DNA from: Sphingobacteriales bacterium TSM_CSM
Lineage (GTDB): Bacteria > Bacteroidota > Bacteroidia > Chitinophagales > UBA2359
Direction of reading: 5' to 3'
NCBI GenBank assembly: GCA_002212725.1
Contig: MTCR01000072.1
Location: forward strand, 1 to 47,610
Length of the DNA: 47,610 bases
In this document: positions 15,765-24,771 of the stretch, one piece after another
Layout of the letters: the number at the start of each line of letters is the position of its first letter
How positions within the stretch are numbered: the first letter of the stretch is position 1
Position numbers and translations under genes: made by a program
Notes under the pieces: generated by a model
The model's database searches: none
Told to the model about the DNA's origin: nothing
The model's input: the letters and a program-made list of their open reading frames with translations, nothing else

Positions 15765-18506
15765 ATGAAACTGCACTTAGAGAGTTTAAAATATCAGGAC
15801 ATTGCCGTTCAATCGGTGGTGAAAGTGTTTGACGGAACCGAGAAAAACACTTTTGACAATGCTTGCATTGAGGGCATCCGCTCCAATGTTTGCAAACTGA
15901 CAGCAGAACAAATCAAAGAAAACATCAAAGGCGTTCTGACCGAAAACGGTATTGACCAAGAAACAGCCAAACTTTCGGCAGACAATGACCTTTGTATTGA
16001 AATGGAAACGGGAACTGGGAAAACCCTTGTTTACCTCAAAACGATTTATGAGCTTTATAAGCATTACGGTTTTACCAAATTCATCATTTTAGTTCCTTCA
16101 GTTGCTATCAGACAAGGCGTTTTAAGTGCTTTTAAAATTTTTGACAAGCAACTTGAAAACATTTACGGCTTTACTCCAAAAGCATTTGAGTATGACAGTA
16201 AGCGATTGAATAAAGTAACCAACTTTATTGAAGAACAGCATCCGCAAGTAATGGTAATGACACTTGCTTCGTTCAACTCGGAAGACAAAATTTTAAATCA
16301 GGCACAAAGAGAAGATTTGTTTGCAAACATTCCTTTCATTGATGCAATCGGCAAAACAAACCCGATTATCATAATGGACGAGCCACAGGAAGGAATGGAC
16401 ACGGAAAACTCCGTTAAACAAATCGCCAAACTCAATCCATTATTCAAATTTCGTTATTCGGCTACTCACAAGGTTTTGAAAAACTTGGTTTACCGCTTAA
16501 CGCCTTATGACAGTTACAAACAAGGTTTGGTAAAGAAAATTGAAGTCCTTACCGTAACCGAAAAAAATGATGAAGCCACACTCAAAATTGAACTTACGCA
16601 AACCGATTATGGAAAAGGCGACCCAAAAGCCAAACTGAAAGCGTGGAAAATGAAAGCTGGAAAATATGTGTTTGAAGAAACCAACTGGCTAAAAGTTGGC
16701 GACAACTTGGGAGAAAAAACGAATAACCCAAGCTATTTGAATTACAAAATTACCCGAATCAACAAAAGTTTAAAGACTGGTAAATGGTCGGTTGAATTTT
16801 CAAATGGTGCAATCTTAGAAGAAAAACAATCCGCAGGAAACTTACAAAGCATTTGGGCTTTGCAATTGGAATGGCTCATTCGCAGACATTTTCAGAAAAC
16901 TCAAAAAATGGCAGCACAAGGCATAAAATGCCTTTCACTCATCTTCATTGACAAAGTAGCTAACTACATGGGCGAAACGCCAATCATTAAAGACCTTTTC
17001 ATTTCAACATATAAATTGGTTTATGCTGAAATGAACGAAGGCAAACAGCCGACAGACGAACACATAAACCAAATTCAAGGCTATTATTTTGCTCAAAAAG
17101 CAAGCGGAGAATTTGCCGACAATGAAGGAGGACAAAAAGAGCAAAAGAAAATCTATGAACTCATTTTAAAAGGCAAAGAAGAACTTCTAACCATCACAAA
17201 CCCTGTTCAGTTTATCTTCTCTCACTCGGCATTGGGTGTTGGTTGGGACAATCCGAATGTTTTCAATATCGCTACCCTCAACACCGCTTATTCAGAAATC
17301 CGCAAACGTCAGGAAATCGGTAGAGGGTTGAGAATTTGTGTAAATCAAGATGGACACAGAATATATGACAGTCCCAAAACACAGGCAGGCGATGAACTAA
17401 ACTTGCTTACTGTAATTCCTAACGAAACTTACGAAACTTTTGTAACGCAGTATCAGCAGGAAATAAATGAAGTATATGGAACTAAAGAAGCAGGGGCAAA
17501 ACTTCGTAACAATCACAAAGGAAAAGACAAAGACATTCGGGAGTTTAAGCGAAACACCCAAACCGAAATAGATAAAGCATTTAAAGCCTTTTGGAAAAAA
17601 TTAGCTAAAAAAACCGATTACAGCATTTACTTCAATCAGGAATTGCTTGAAAAAAGAGCCATTGAAGCAATCAGTGAAATATCTATTCCTGATTATTTCA
17701 TTGAAGTTAGTGGTGGTGTAATAACCGCATTGGACGAAAAGAAAGTGCATACGGAGTATTCAGGAAAGGAAACTACTGCAATGAAAGCCGTTTTCAGTCC
17801 GTTTGATTATGTAGAAGAATTTAGCGAAGCAACTTGTTTAGATTATAAATCATCAGCTAAAATTTTGTTGGCTTTATCAAATCACTCAGATTTTGTAAAA
17901 AATCCGCCCCGTTTCATCAGCGAAGCTATTACTGCGGTTCACCGTGTAGAAATGGAAGAAATGTTAAGGGGGCTTACCTACAATGTTACGGGCGAATATG
18001 AAGAAGATTTTGAACAATTGTTTCCACTAATTTTGAAACAGTACAAGGAAGTAAATTACCCAAGAGGAATTAGAGAAACACCAAACAAAGGTGTTTATGA
18101 TGCTTATGTTTATGACAGTAATGTGGAATATGATTTTGGACTTTATGCAGAGAATGACCCAGAAGTGATTTGCTTCATCAAACTGCCAAGTTGGTATAAA
18201 ATCCCTATCCCGATTGGTAACCGATACACCGCTTATTACGAACCTGACTTTGGTTTAGTGATGAAACGCAAGAGCCTGAAAACAGGAAGTGAAAGCGAGT
18301 ATTATTTTGTCATTGAAACCAAAGGAACAAACGACATCAACGATAAAAAGTCGTTGACCGAAAGTGAAGTTTACCGCATTAAATGTGCAATGAAACACTT
18401 TGAAGCCTTGGGCGTGGAAGTGCATTACAAAGCACCGGTAAAAGAATACAGCTACTTTAAAACAGAAGCTACCAAAACCATTAATTCAATAATTGAACAA
18501 GCATAA
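15765..18506 (+). CDS. Type III restriction enzyme, Res (helicase-nuclease) subunit
   Basis: From the ATG at 15765 this is 913 residues; a TTG at 15756 is an alternative. It is a superfamily-2 ATPase/translocase: Walker A ETGTGKT (81-87), motif II DEPQ (205-208), a motif V-like SHSALGVGWDNPNVFNIATL and motif VI GRGLRI (about 518-523). A nuclease domain of PD-(D/E)xK type lies near the end, with PDF at about residue 827 and ETK at about 851. Res cuts DNA near two inversely oriented unmodified sites when complexed with Mod. It precedes mod by 4 bases, the reverse of the classic mod-res order. Its base composition is more AT-rich and its codon use different from the flanking genes, suggesting transfer. 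Confidence 0.93.
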   Translation: MKLHLESLKYQDIAVQSVVKVFDGTEKNTFDNACIEGIRSNVCKLTAEQIKENIKGVLTENGIDQETAKLSADNDLCIEMETGTGKTLVYLKTIYELYKHYGFTKFIILVPSVAIRQGVLSAFKIFDKQLENIYGFTPKAFEYDSKRLNKVTNFIEEQHPQVMVMTLASFNSEDKILNQAQREDLFANIPFIDAIGKTNPIIIMDEPQEGMDTENSVKQIAKLNPLFKFRYSATHKVLKNLVYRLTPYDSYKQGLVKKIEVLTVTEKNDEATLKIELTQTDYGKGDPKAKLKAWKMKAGKYVFEETNWLKVGDNLGEKTNNPSYLNYKITRINKSLKTGKWSVEFSNGAILEEKQSAGNLQSIWALQLEWLIRRHFQKTQKMAAQGIKCLSLIFIDKVANYMGETPIIKDLFISTYKLVYAEMNEGKQPTDEHINQIQGYYFAQKASGEFADNEGGQKEQKKIYELILKGKEELLTITNPVQFIFSHSALGVGWDNPNVFNIATLNTAYSEIRKRQEIGRGLRICVNQDGHRIYDSPKTQAGDELNLLTVIPNETYETFVTQYQQEINEVYGTKEAGAKLRNNHKGKDKDIREFKRNTQTEIDKAFKAFWKKLAKKTDYSIYFNQELLEKRAIEAISEISIPDYFIEVSGGVITALDEKKVHTEYSGKETTAMKAVFSPFDYVEEFSEATCLDYKSSAKILLALSNHSDFVKNPPRFISEAITAVHRVEMEEMLRGLTYNVTGEYEEDFEQLFPLILKQYKEVNYPRGIRETPNKGVYDAYVYDSNVEYDFGLYAENDPEVICFIKLPSWYKIPIPIGNRYTAYYEPDFGLVMKRKSLKTGSESEYYFVIETKGTNDINDKKSLTESEVYRIKCAMKHFEALGVEVHYKAPVKEYSYFKTEATKTINSIIEQA

Positions 18507-18510
18507 AGAA

Positions 18511-20436
18511 ATGGGAAACATTAACGATTATATGCCATTGAGCAACGACTGGAACAAAGAGCGTTTGGAAACTTTGAAAAAATTGTTTCCCGACCTTTTT
18601 ACCAACGAAGGAAAGTTGAACATCAATGAACTGAAAAAAGTTGTTGACCCCGAAAGCATAAGCGAAACGGAACGCTACGAATTTCGTTGGTTTGGAAAAA
18701 GTGCAGCCAAACGCAAAGCATTTTCGCCAAGCAATGCCACATTAGTTTTTGACGAGAAAAGAAGTGTAAACCCAACAGAAACAGATAACCTCATTATAGA
18801 AGGTGAAAATTTGGAAGTGCTGAAATTGTTAAGCACTGCATACAGAGAAAAAGTAAAGTGCATTTACATTGACCCACCTTACAACACTGGTAAGGACTTT
18901 GTGTATTCCGACAATTATTCACAAGACAAAAAAGCATATTGGGAAGATGCAGGCGTAACCGAAGAAGGATTAAAAATTGACACCAACACCGAAACAGACG
19001 GAAGATACCACAGCAACTGGCTGAATATGATGTATAGCCGTTTGCTCATTGCAAGACAACTTTTGCGTGAAGATGGCGTAATTTTTATTTCGATTGATGA
19101 TAATGAAGTTCACCATTTGAGAAAAATATGTGATGAAATATTTGGGGAAGAAAACTTTATCAGTGACATCATTTGGGAAAAAAGATATGGAAGAAGTAAT
19201 GATGCAAGATTAATGGCTTCAGTAATTGACCACATTATTTTATATAGAAAATCAGAAGAAGTTCAAATTTTAAGAGAGCCAAGAAGCGAAGAAAATAATG
19301 GGATATATTCAAATCCTGATAACGACCCAAGAGGAAATTGGACAAGCGTTTCATTTGCAAGTCAAAGAACTAAAGACCAAAGACCTAATCTTGCTTATAA
19401 AATAACCAATCCCTTTACATACGAAGAAGTTGAACACCCTACAAATGCGTGGAAGTTCAGTAAAGAAAAATATGATGAATTAAGTGCCGATAATAGGTTT
19501 TATTGGGGAAAGGATGGAACTCAAAAATTCCCAAGAATTAAACGGTTTTTATCTGAATTACCCGAAGATTTGGTTCCAGTAAACCTATGGAAATTTCAAG
19601 ATGTTGGAACAGGTGACGAAGGAACTAAGGAGGTTAATGAACTTGTTGGAAAAGACATTTTTTCTTACCCTAAGCCATCCCGATTAATAAAGCGGATAAT
19701 AAATTTAGCACTTGCACATAATTTTGATGAGAGTGAGGAAAACATCATTCTTGATTTCTTCGGAGGTTCTGGCTCAACTGGTCAAGCAGTATTTGAACTA
19801 AACAAAGAAGATGACGGAAATAGAAAATTTATTTTAGTTCAGATACCCGAAGCTATTGACAACAAGAGCGAGGCTTTTAGAGCAGGTTACAAAAAAATCA
19901 GTGATATAACAATAGAACGAAATAAGCGAGTTGTTGAAAGAATTATTGAAGAAAAGAAAAAGGAGCAACCCGACTTATTTACAAATGGACACAAAGAAGA
20001 TGCAATAAAAGGTTTGGGCTTTAAGGTTTTCAAACTCGTAAAATCTAACTTCCCAAGAGTAGAGTTTGCTCCCGACCCTGAAAAAACTACCGAAGAAAAT
20101 ATTGAATTGCTGAAAAAATATATCAGAGACAAAGAAGCACAACTCATTACCGCTTTCAACCGTGATGAACTGGTAACGGAAATTTTAATCAAAAACGGCT
20201 TTACACTCAATTACACATTAACCAAGCAAGCGGAGTTTAAGAAAAATGAAATCTTCTTTGCCACAGACGGAGAAAAAGAAACTCTGATTTGCTTAGACAT
20301 TTCCATTGATATGGAAACCGTAGAGTATTTCAAAAAACACAACACTCAAAAATTCATTTGCCTTGAACGTGCCTTAGATACCACCAAAAAATGGAACTTG
20401 AAGCATTATTTAGCCGATAAGTTTACCGCATTTTAG
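18511..20436 (+). CDS. Type III modification methyltransferase, Mod subunit (N6-adenine)
   Basis: From the ATG at 18511 this is 641 residues; a TTG at 18493 overlapping res is also in frame. Catalytic motif IV DPPYN (121-125) comes before the AdoMet-binding motif I FFGGSGSTG (about 415-423). That is the beta-class order of type III Mod enzymes, which methylate adenine on one strand. The segment between (about 210-400) is the target-recognition region, and hand counts show it is the most AT-rich part of the gene (roughly 23-35% G+C per 60-base line, against 38-43% before it). It provides sequence specificity for the whole Res-Mod complex. The recognition sequence cannot be read from the protein. 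No simple-sequence repeat suggesting phase variation was seen. Confidence 0.94.
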   Translation: MGNINDYMPLSNDWNKERLETLKKLFPDLFTNEGKLNINELKKVVDPESISETERYEFRWFGKSAAKRKAFSPSNATLVFDEKRSVNPTETDNLIIEGENLEVLKLLSTAYREKVKCIYIDPPYNTGKDFVYSDNYSQDKKAYWEDAGVTEEGLKIDTNTETDGRYHSNWLNMMYSRLLIARQLLREDGVIFISIDDNEVHHLRKICDEIFGEENFISDIIWEKRYGRSNDARLMASVIDHIILYRKSEEVQILREPRSEENNGIYSNPDNDPRGNWTSVSFASQRTKDQRPNLAYKITNPFTYEEVEHPTNAWKFSKEKYDELSADNRFYWGKDGTQKFPRIKRFLSELPEDLVPVNLWKFQDVGTGDEGTKEVNELVGKDIFSYPKPSRLIKRIINLALAHNFDESEENIILDFFGGSGSTGQAVFELNKEDDGNRKFILVQIPEAIDNKSEAFRAGYKKISDITIERNKRVVERIIEEKKKEQPDLFTNGHKEDAIKGLGFKVFKLVKSNFPRVEFAPDPEKTTEENIELLKKYIRDKEAQLITAFNRDELVTEILIKNGFTLNYTLTKQAEFKKNEIFFATDGEKETLICLDISIDMETVEYFKKHNTQKFICLERALDTTKKWNLKHYLADKFTAF

Positions 20437-20488
20437 TGGCAACGGCACATAACTTATCAATTGCCGGGTTGCAAACCCACCCCCTACA

Positions 20489-21007
20489 ATGAACCACCAC
20501 CCCATACGCATTGCCATTACCGGCCCCGAAAGCACCGGTAAAAGCACCCTGGCTGCTCAACTTGCGCGGCACTACAACGCCCTTTGGGTTCCTGAATATG
20601 CCCGAACCCACCTTGAACTGCTAAACCGCCCCTATACCGCAAATGATATACTGCTTATTGCCCGCCGGCAATTGCAGGCCGAAGAAGAAACCGCCGCCGC
20701 AACCCCGCTGCTGTTTGCCGATACCGAAATGATTGTGATTAAAATATGGTACGAGCATTTTTACGGACCCTGCCCCAACTGGATTAACCATGCCATTGCC
20801 CGCAACAAATACCATCACTACCTTATTACCTGTACCGACCTGCCCTGGATACCCGACCCGCAACGCGAACACCCACACCTGCGCAACCACTTTTTTAACC
20901 TCTTTTTGCAACAGGTGCAGCAAACCGGCAAACCCTACACCATTATTAAAGGCAATATGCACCAACGTTTTAACCATGCCGTTGCCATAATTGACCAATT
21001 ATTGTAA
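20489..21007 (+). CDS. NadR-like nicotinamide riboside kinase (AAA-type ATPase)
   Basis: This 172-residue P-loop kinase resembles the C-terminal ribosylnicotinamide kinase domain of NadR. Walker A is GPESTGKST (12-20), followed by the WVPEYAR motif (Asp/Glu-Tyr-Ala-Arg is typical of the family) and LLFADTEMIVIKIWYEHFYG with the Walker B-like Asp. It lacks the N-terminal NMN adenylyltransferase and repressor domains of E. coli NadR. It should phosphorylate nicotinamide riboside to NMN, trapping what PnuC imports. It lies just after mod, 53 bases downstream, and its base composition returns to the high-GC pattern of the flanks. It was probably next to pnuC before the restriction genes arrived. 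Confidence 0.9.
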   Translation: MNHHPIRIAITGPESTGKSTLAAQLARHYNALWVPEYARTHLELLNRPYTANDILLIARRQLQAEEETAAATPLLFADTEMIVIKIWYEHFYGPCPNWINHAIARNKYHHYLITCTDLPWIPDPQREHPHLRNHFFNLFLQQVQQTGKPYTIIKGNMHQRFNHAVAIIDQLL

Positions 21008-21086
21008 CTTAGCGCCCGTATTGCAGCGCAAACCCGCTCTGCAACCATACCCATCTATATTTTCGGCACACATTCTCCATACGCTT

Positions 21087-22058
21087 ATGTTATACAAATT
21101 CCACCCTGTTTTGCTATATTTGTGCCTGTGTTTTTATTTTTTACAAATACAATGCAGCGCCAAATCGCCGGTAAGTAATATGAAAAACCCATCGGGAGAG
21201 CAAATTTTAAAAAACCTGGCCAAAGGTAAAGACGTATTCATACAGAACGAAACCATTAACGGCGACCTCGATTTTACCGCCCTTGCCACCACTTACCGCG
21301 CCGCCGCCACTGCACAGCAGTATGAGGTAACCGGCTCGCTTACCCTGCTCAACTGCACCGTAAAAGGCAAGGTAACCGGCTATTTATTGAGCAAAGAAGG
21401 CATAAAAACGGTAGTTTTCAGAAAAAATTTCAGTTGCCCGGGCACCCGGTTTGAGGCAGAGGTAAACCTGCGCGATGCCCAAATTTGGGGTATTGCCGAT
21501 TTTTCGGGTGCTACTTTCGATAAGCCCGTATCCTTTGAGGGCGCTATTTTTAAAAGCCGCTGCGTGTTTAATAAGGCTACTTTTTACAACGAAGCCCGGT
21601 TTCAGACCGCCACTTTTGAGGCTGCTGCCAATTTTATGGATTCGGGTTTTGAGGGTATTTGCGGGTTTCAGAACGCCGTGTTTTTTACCGATGCCGTGTT
21701 TAACAACGTAAACTTTTTGCGCTATGCCGATTTTGGCAACCTGAGCGTGCGCGGACATACTTTTTTTAACTACGCCCGGTTTGGCAAACAGGCCGTTTTT
21801 GGCGGTTCGCAGTTTTTTGGCCGCGCCGAGTGGATGAGCGCCACCTTTGAAAACCAGGCCGATTTCAGCCAAACGCTGTTCTATGGCAAAACGCGGCTGG
21901 TAAAAACCGCTCTGATGGCTGATGTTAATTTTGAAAACGCCACCTTTATATTGGGTAAACCCGATGCCCAGCAAGCATCGGTAACCGATAAATCCAAACT
22001 GCTGCTAAACGGCGCAAGAACTGCTTCGGGCAGCCCGCTGCAAATTTCAGATTTTTAA
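21087..22058 (+). CDS. Secreted pentapeptide-repeat protein
   Basis: The frame opens at 20991 inside the kinase gene, but the likely start is the ATG at 21087. That gives 323 residues beginning MLYKFHPVLLYLCLCFYFL, a signal peptide with a Cys soon after (QIQC; a poor lipobox). From about residue 120 the chain shows pentapeptide repeats of the Phe variant (ADFSGATF, ARFQTATF, ADFSQTLF and similar), which fold as a square right-handed beta-helix. About 30 such five-residue steps are seen. Function is unknown; such proteins are often structural or interaction surfaces. It begins 79 bases after the NadR-like gene on the same strand. Confidence 0.82.
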   Translation: MLYKFHPVLLYLCLCFYFLQIQCSAKSPVSNMKNPSGEQILKNLAKGKDVFIQNETINGDLDFTALATTYRAAATAQQYEVTGSLTLLNCTVKGKVTGYLLSKEGIKTVVFRKNFSCPGTRFEAEVNLRDAQIWGIADFSGATFDKPVSFEGAIFKSRCVFNKATFYNEARFQTATFEAAANFMDSGFEGICGFQNAVFFTDAVFNNVNFLRYADFGNLSVRGHTFFNYARFGKQAVFGGSQFFGRAEWMSATFENQADFSQTLFYGKTRLVKTALMADVNFENATFILGKPDAQQASVTDKSKLLLNGARTASGSPLQISDF

Positions 22059-22183
22059 CCCCCTTCCTGCAAACAAACATAGGGCAGGGAGGCAATAAAA
22101 CAAACAAAACAAGCAATCTGCAGACATTTTTTTTCAAATCTCATCTGATTTTCAACATCGGAGTAAATAAAAAATAAACATTC

Positions 22184-24595
22184 ATGAACATACAGCAAAC
22201 AGCAAAATCGGCGCTGCCGCACCTGCTTGGCATAGCGGTATTATTGGTAATTGTAATGGCGTATTTCAACCCGCTGTTAGATGGCAGGGTACTGCAACAG
22301 TCAGACGTAAGCCAGTGGAAAGGCATGTCGAAGGAGGTAATGGATTACCGCGAAAAAACCGGTAAAGAAGCGCTTTGGACCAACACCATGTTTGGCGGAA
22401 TGCCTGCCTACCAAATTTCTATGTGGACACTGGATAACCTCACCAACCGGGTACGCGGCGCCATGCAAAAACTGCTGCCCGAACCGGCCAACCTCATGCT
22501 GTTTGCCATGATAAGTTTTTACCTGCTGCTCAGCGTTTTGGGGGTAAGCCCTTGGCTGGCCGTAGCAGGGGCCATAGCCTTTGGACTAAGCACCTACAAC
22601 GTGCTTATTGCCGAAGCCGGGCACATAACCAAGTTTTCTGCCATGGCATACATGCCTGCCGTGCTGGCCGGCGTTATACTGCTGTACCGCGGCCGGTATC
22701 TTGCCGGGGCTGCCATTGCCGGACTGGCAATGGCCTTTAACATAGGCTCTAACCACTACCAGATTACCTACTACCTGCTGCTGCTCATTGCCCTGTATGT
22801 TGTGGCAGAGGCCGTAGCCGCCGTGCGCAACAAAACCTTGCCTCAGTTTGCCGCGGCAACTGCCATTATGGCCGCCGTTTTTGCCCTGGCAGTTGCCTCA
22901 GATGCCACCCGCATGTGGACCACCTACGAATACTCTAAAGAAACCATGCGCGGCGGCTCGGCGCTTACCGAAGGCAGCGACGGATTGGACAAAGACTATG
23001 CCCTGGCCTGGAGCTATGGTAAAATGGAAACCATGACCCTGCTGGTGCCGCGTTTTTATGGTGGTGCATCGGGGCAAAAAATAAGCAAAGACTCCGAAAC
23101 CGGGCAACTTTTCAGGCAAAACGGCATTGGCACCGATGAAGCGCCTATGTATTGGGGGGCACAACCCTTTACCGGCGGCCCTGTTTACTTTGGTGCCGTG
23201 GTTTGCTTTTTATTTTTGCTGGGCTGTTTCATTGTACCGGGCGCCCTGCGCTGGTGGCTCATTGCCGCCACAGTTTTTTCCATAGCCCTGAGCTGGGGTA
23301 AAAATTTTACCCCGCTTACCGATTTGTTTTTTCATTTCTTTCCTATGTACAATAAATTCAGGGTGGTGAGCATGATATTGGTAGTGGCACAACTCACCAT
23401 GCCATTGCTGGGTTTGCTGGCACTGCAACAGGTTTGGAGCGGCAGCGTTAACCACCGGCAATTAATGCGCGCCCTTAAAATAAGCGTTGGCACATTGGGT
23501 ATATTGCTGTTGTTTTTTATAATATTTTCCGGTGGCTTGTTTAACTTTACCGGACCCTCCGATGACCGATACCCCGAAGCCCTGCAAACTGCCCTCCAAA
23601 CCGACCGCCTGGCCATGCTGCGGGCAGATTGCATTCGGTCGCTTATTTTAATACTGGTGGCAGCCGGCGCTGTTTGGGCTTTTGCAAACAAAAAACTGCC
23701 CCAACTGGCACTGGCAGGCATAATAGGCGTGCTTATTTTGGGCGATTTATGGACGATAGACCAAAACTACCTGAGCGCCGATGATTATGTGCGCAAGCGC
23801 AACGCCGATGATATTTTTACCCCTACCGCCGCCGATAAAATGATTTTGTCTGATAAAGACCCCGATTTCAGGGTGCTGAACCTGACCCGAAACCCCTTTA
23901 GCGATGCCATTACCTCTTACCACCACAAATCATTGGGTGGCTACCACGGCGCCAAGCTTAGCCGCTATCAGGATTTAATAGACAACCAAATAAGCAAAAA
24001 CAACCGTGCCGTGCTAAACATGCTCAATACGCGCTACATAATTAACGAAGATGCCAACAAGCAACCCATAGCACAACTAAACCCCGAAGCACTGGGCAAT
24101 GCATGGTTAGTGAGCGAGGTAAAACCCGTGCAGGGCGCCCAAGCCGAAATGGACGCGCTTACCAATTTTGACCCCAAAAATACAGCCATTGTAGATGAAA
24201 AAGCGTTTCCGGATTACCTGAAAGGGGTAACCATTGCCCGCGATTCTACCGATAAAATTACCCTTGCCGAATACCAGCCCAACTACCTCAAATACAACAG
24301 TGCCACTGCCGCCGATAACGCCTTGGCCGTATTCTCCGAAATTTACTACAACGACCACAAGGGCTGGAAGGCTTATATTGACGGCAAAGAAACCCCGCAC
24401 ATACGGGTAAACTACGTATTAAGAGGCCTCAAAATTCCAAAAGGAACGCACTCCATAGAGTTTAAATTTGAACCCCGCTCTTACTACACCGGCAATAAAA
24501 TAAGCCTTGCTGCTTCGTCTTTATTGTTGCTGCTGGTAGTGGCGGCTATGGCAATGCCATTTGTTGCCGCTAAAAAAGAACAACAACCGGCATAA
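22184..24595 (+). CDS. YfhO-family membrane protein
   Basis: This 803-residue multi-pass membrane protein belongs to the YfhO family (GT-C-like fold, linked to glycosylation of cell-wall polymers in Firmicutes). The N-terminal helix is followed by the family loop LQQSDVSQWKGM, a second loop with FGGMPAYQI, about 11-13 hydrophobic segments, and a large soluble domain (about 530-770) ending in YNDHKGWKAYIDGKE and then KIPKGTHSIEFKFEPRSYY. A last helix and KKEQQPA close the protein. The start is the ATG at 22184. It stands alone, convergent with the beta-helix gene. The substrate is unknown; lipid-linked sugar transfer to the envelope is the likely area. Confidence 0.9.
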   Translation: MNIQQTAKSALPHLLGIAVLLVIVMAYFNPLLDGRVLQQSDVSQWKGMSKEVMDYREKTGKEALWTNTMFGGMPAYQISMWTLDNLTNRVRGAMQKLLPEPANLMLFAMISFYLLLSVLGVSPWLAVAGAIAFGLSTYNVLIAEAGHITKFSAMAYMPAVLAGVILLYRGRYLAGAAIAGLAMAFNIGSNHYQITYYLLLLIALYVVAEAVAAVRNKTLPQFAAATAIMAAVFALAVASDATRMWTTYEYSKETMRGGSALTEGSDGLDKDYALAWSYGKMETMTLLVPRFYGGASGQKISKDSETGQLFRQNGIGTDEAPMYWGAQPFTGGPVYFGAVVCFLFLLGCFIVPGALRWWLIAATVFSIALSWGKNFTPLTDLFFHFFPMYNKFRVVSMILVVAQLTMPLLGLLALQQVWSGSVNHRQLMRALKISVGTLGILLLFFIIFSGGLFNFTGPSDDRYPEALQTALQTDRLAMLRADCIRSLILILVAAGAVWAFANKKLPQLALAGIIGVLILGDLWTIDQNYLSADDYVRKRNADDIFTPTAADKMILSDKDPDFRVLNLTRNPFSDAITSYHHKSLGGYHGAKLSRYQDLIDNQISKNNRAVLNMLNTRYIINEDANKQPIAQLNPEALGNAWLVSEVKPVQGAQAEMDALTNFDPKNTAIVDEKAFPDYLKGVTIARDSTDKITLAEYQPNYLKYNSATAADNALAVFSEIYYNDHKGWKAYIDGKETPHIRVNYVLRGLKIPKGTHSIEFKFEPRSYYTGNKISLAASSLLLLLVVAAMAMPFVAAKKEQQPA

Positions 24596-24771
24596 AGCGG
24601 GAGGCAAAAGCCCGTTTGGCGAGGTGCAGGCGGTATAACAGTTGCAATGCAACGCAGCAGCGGCAACCTCAAGCTACAAGAGCATTTAAGCGCCGCAGGC
24701 GGGCAATATCAATATCCATAAAAAATCAGCATGTGATGATGCGTGCTTTTGGATAATGTTTGCAGCAATTC

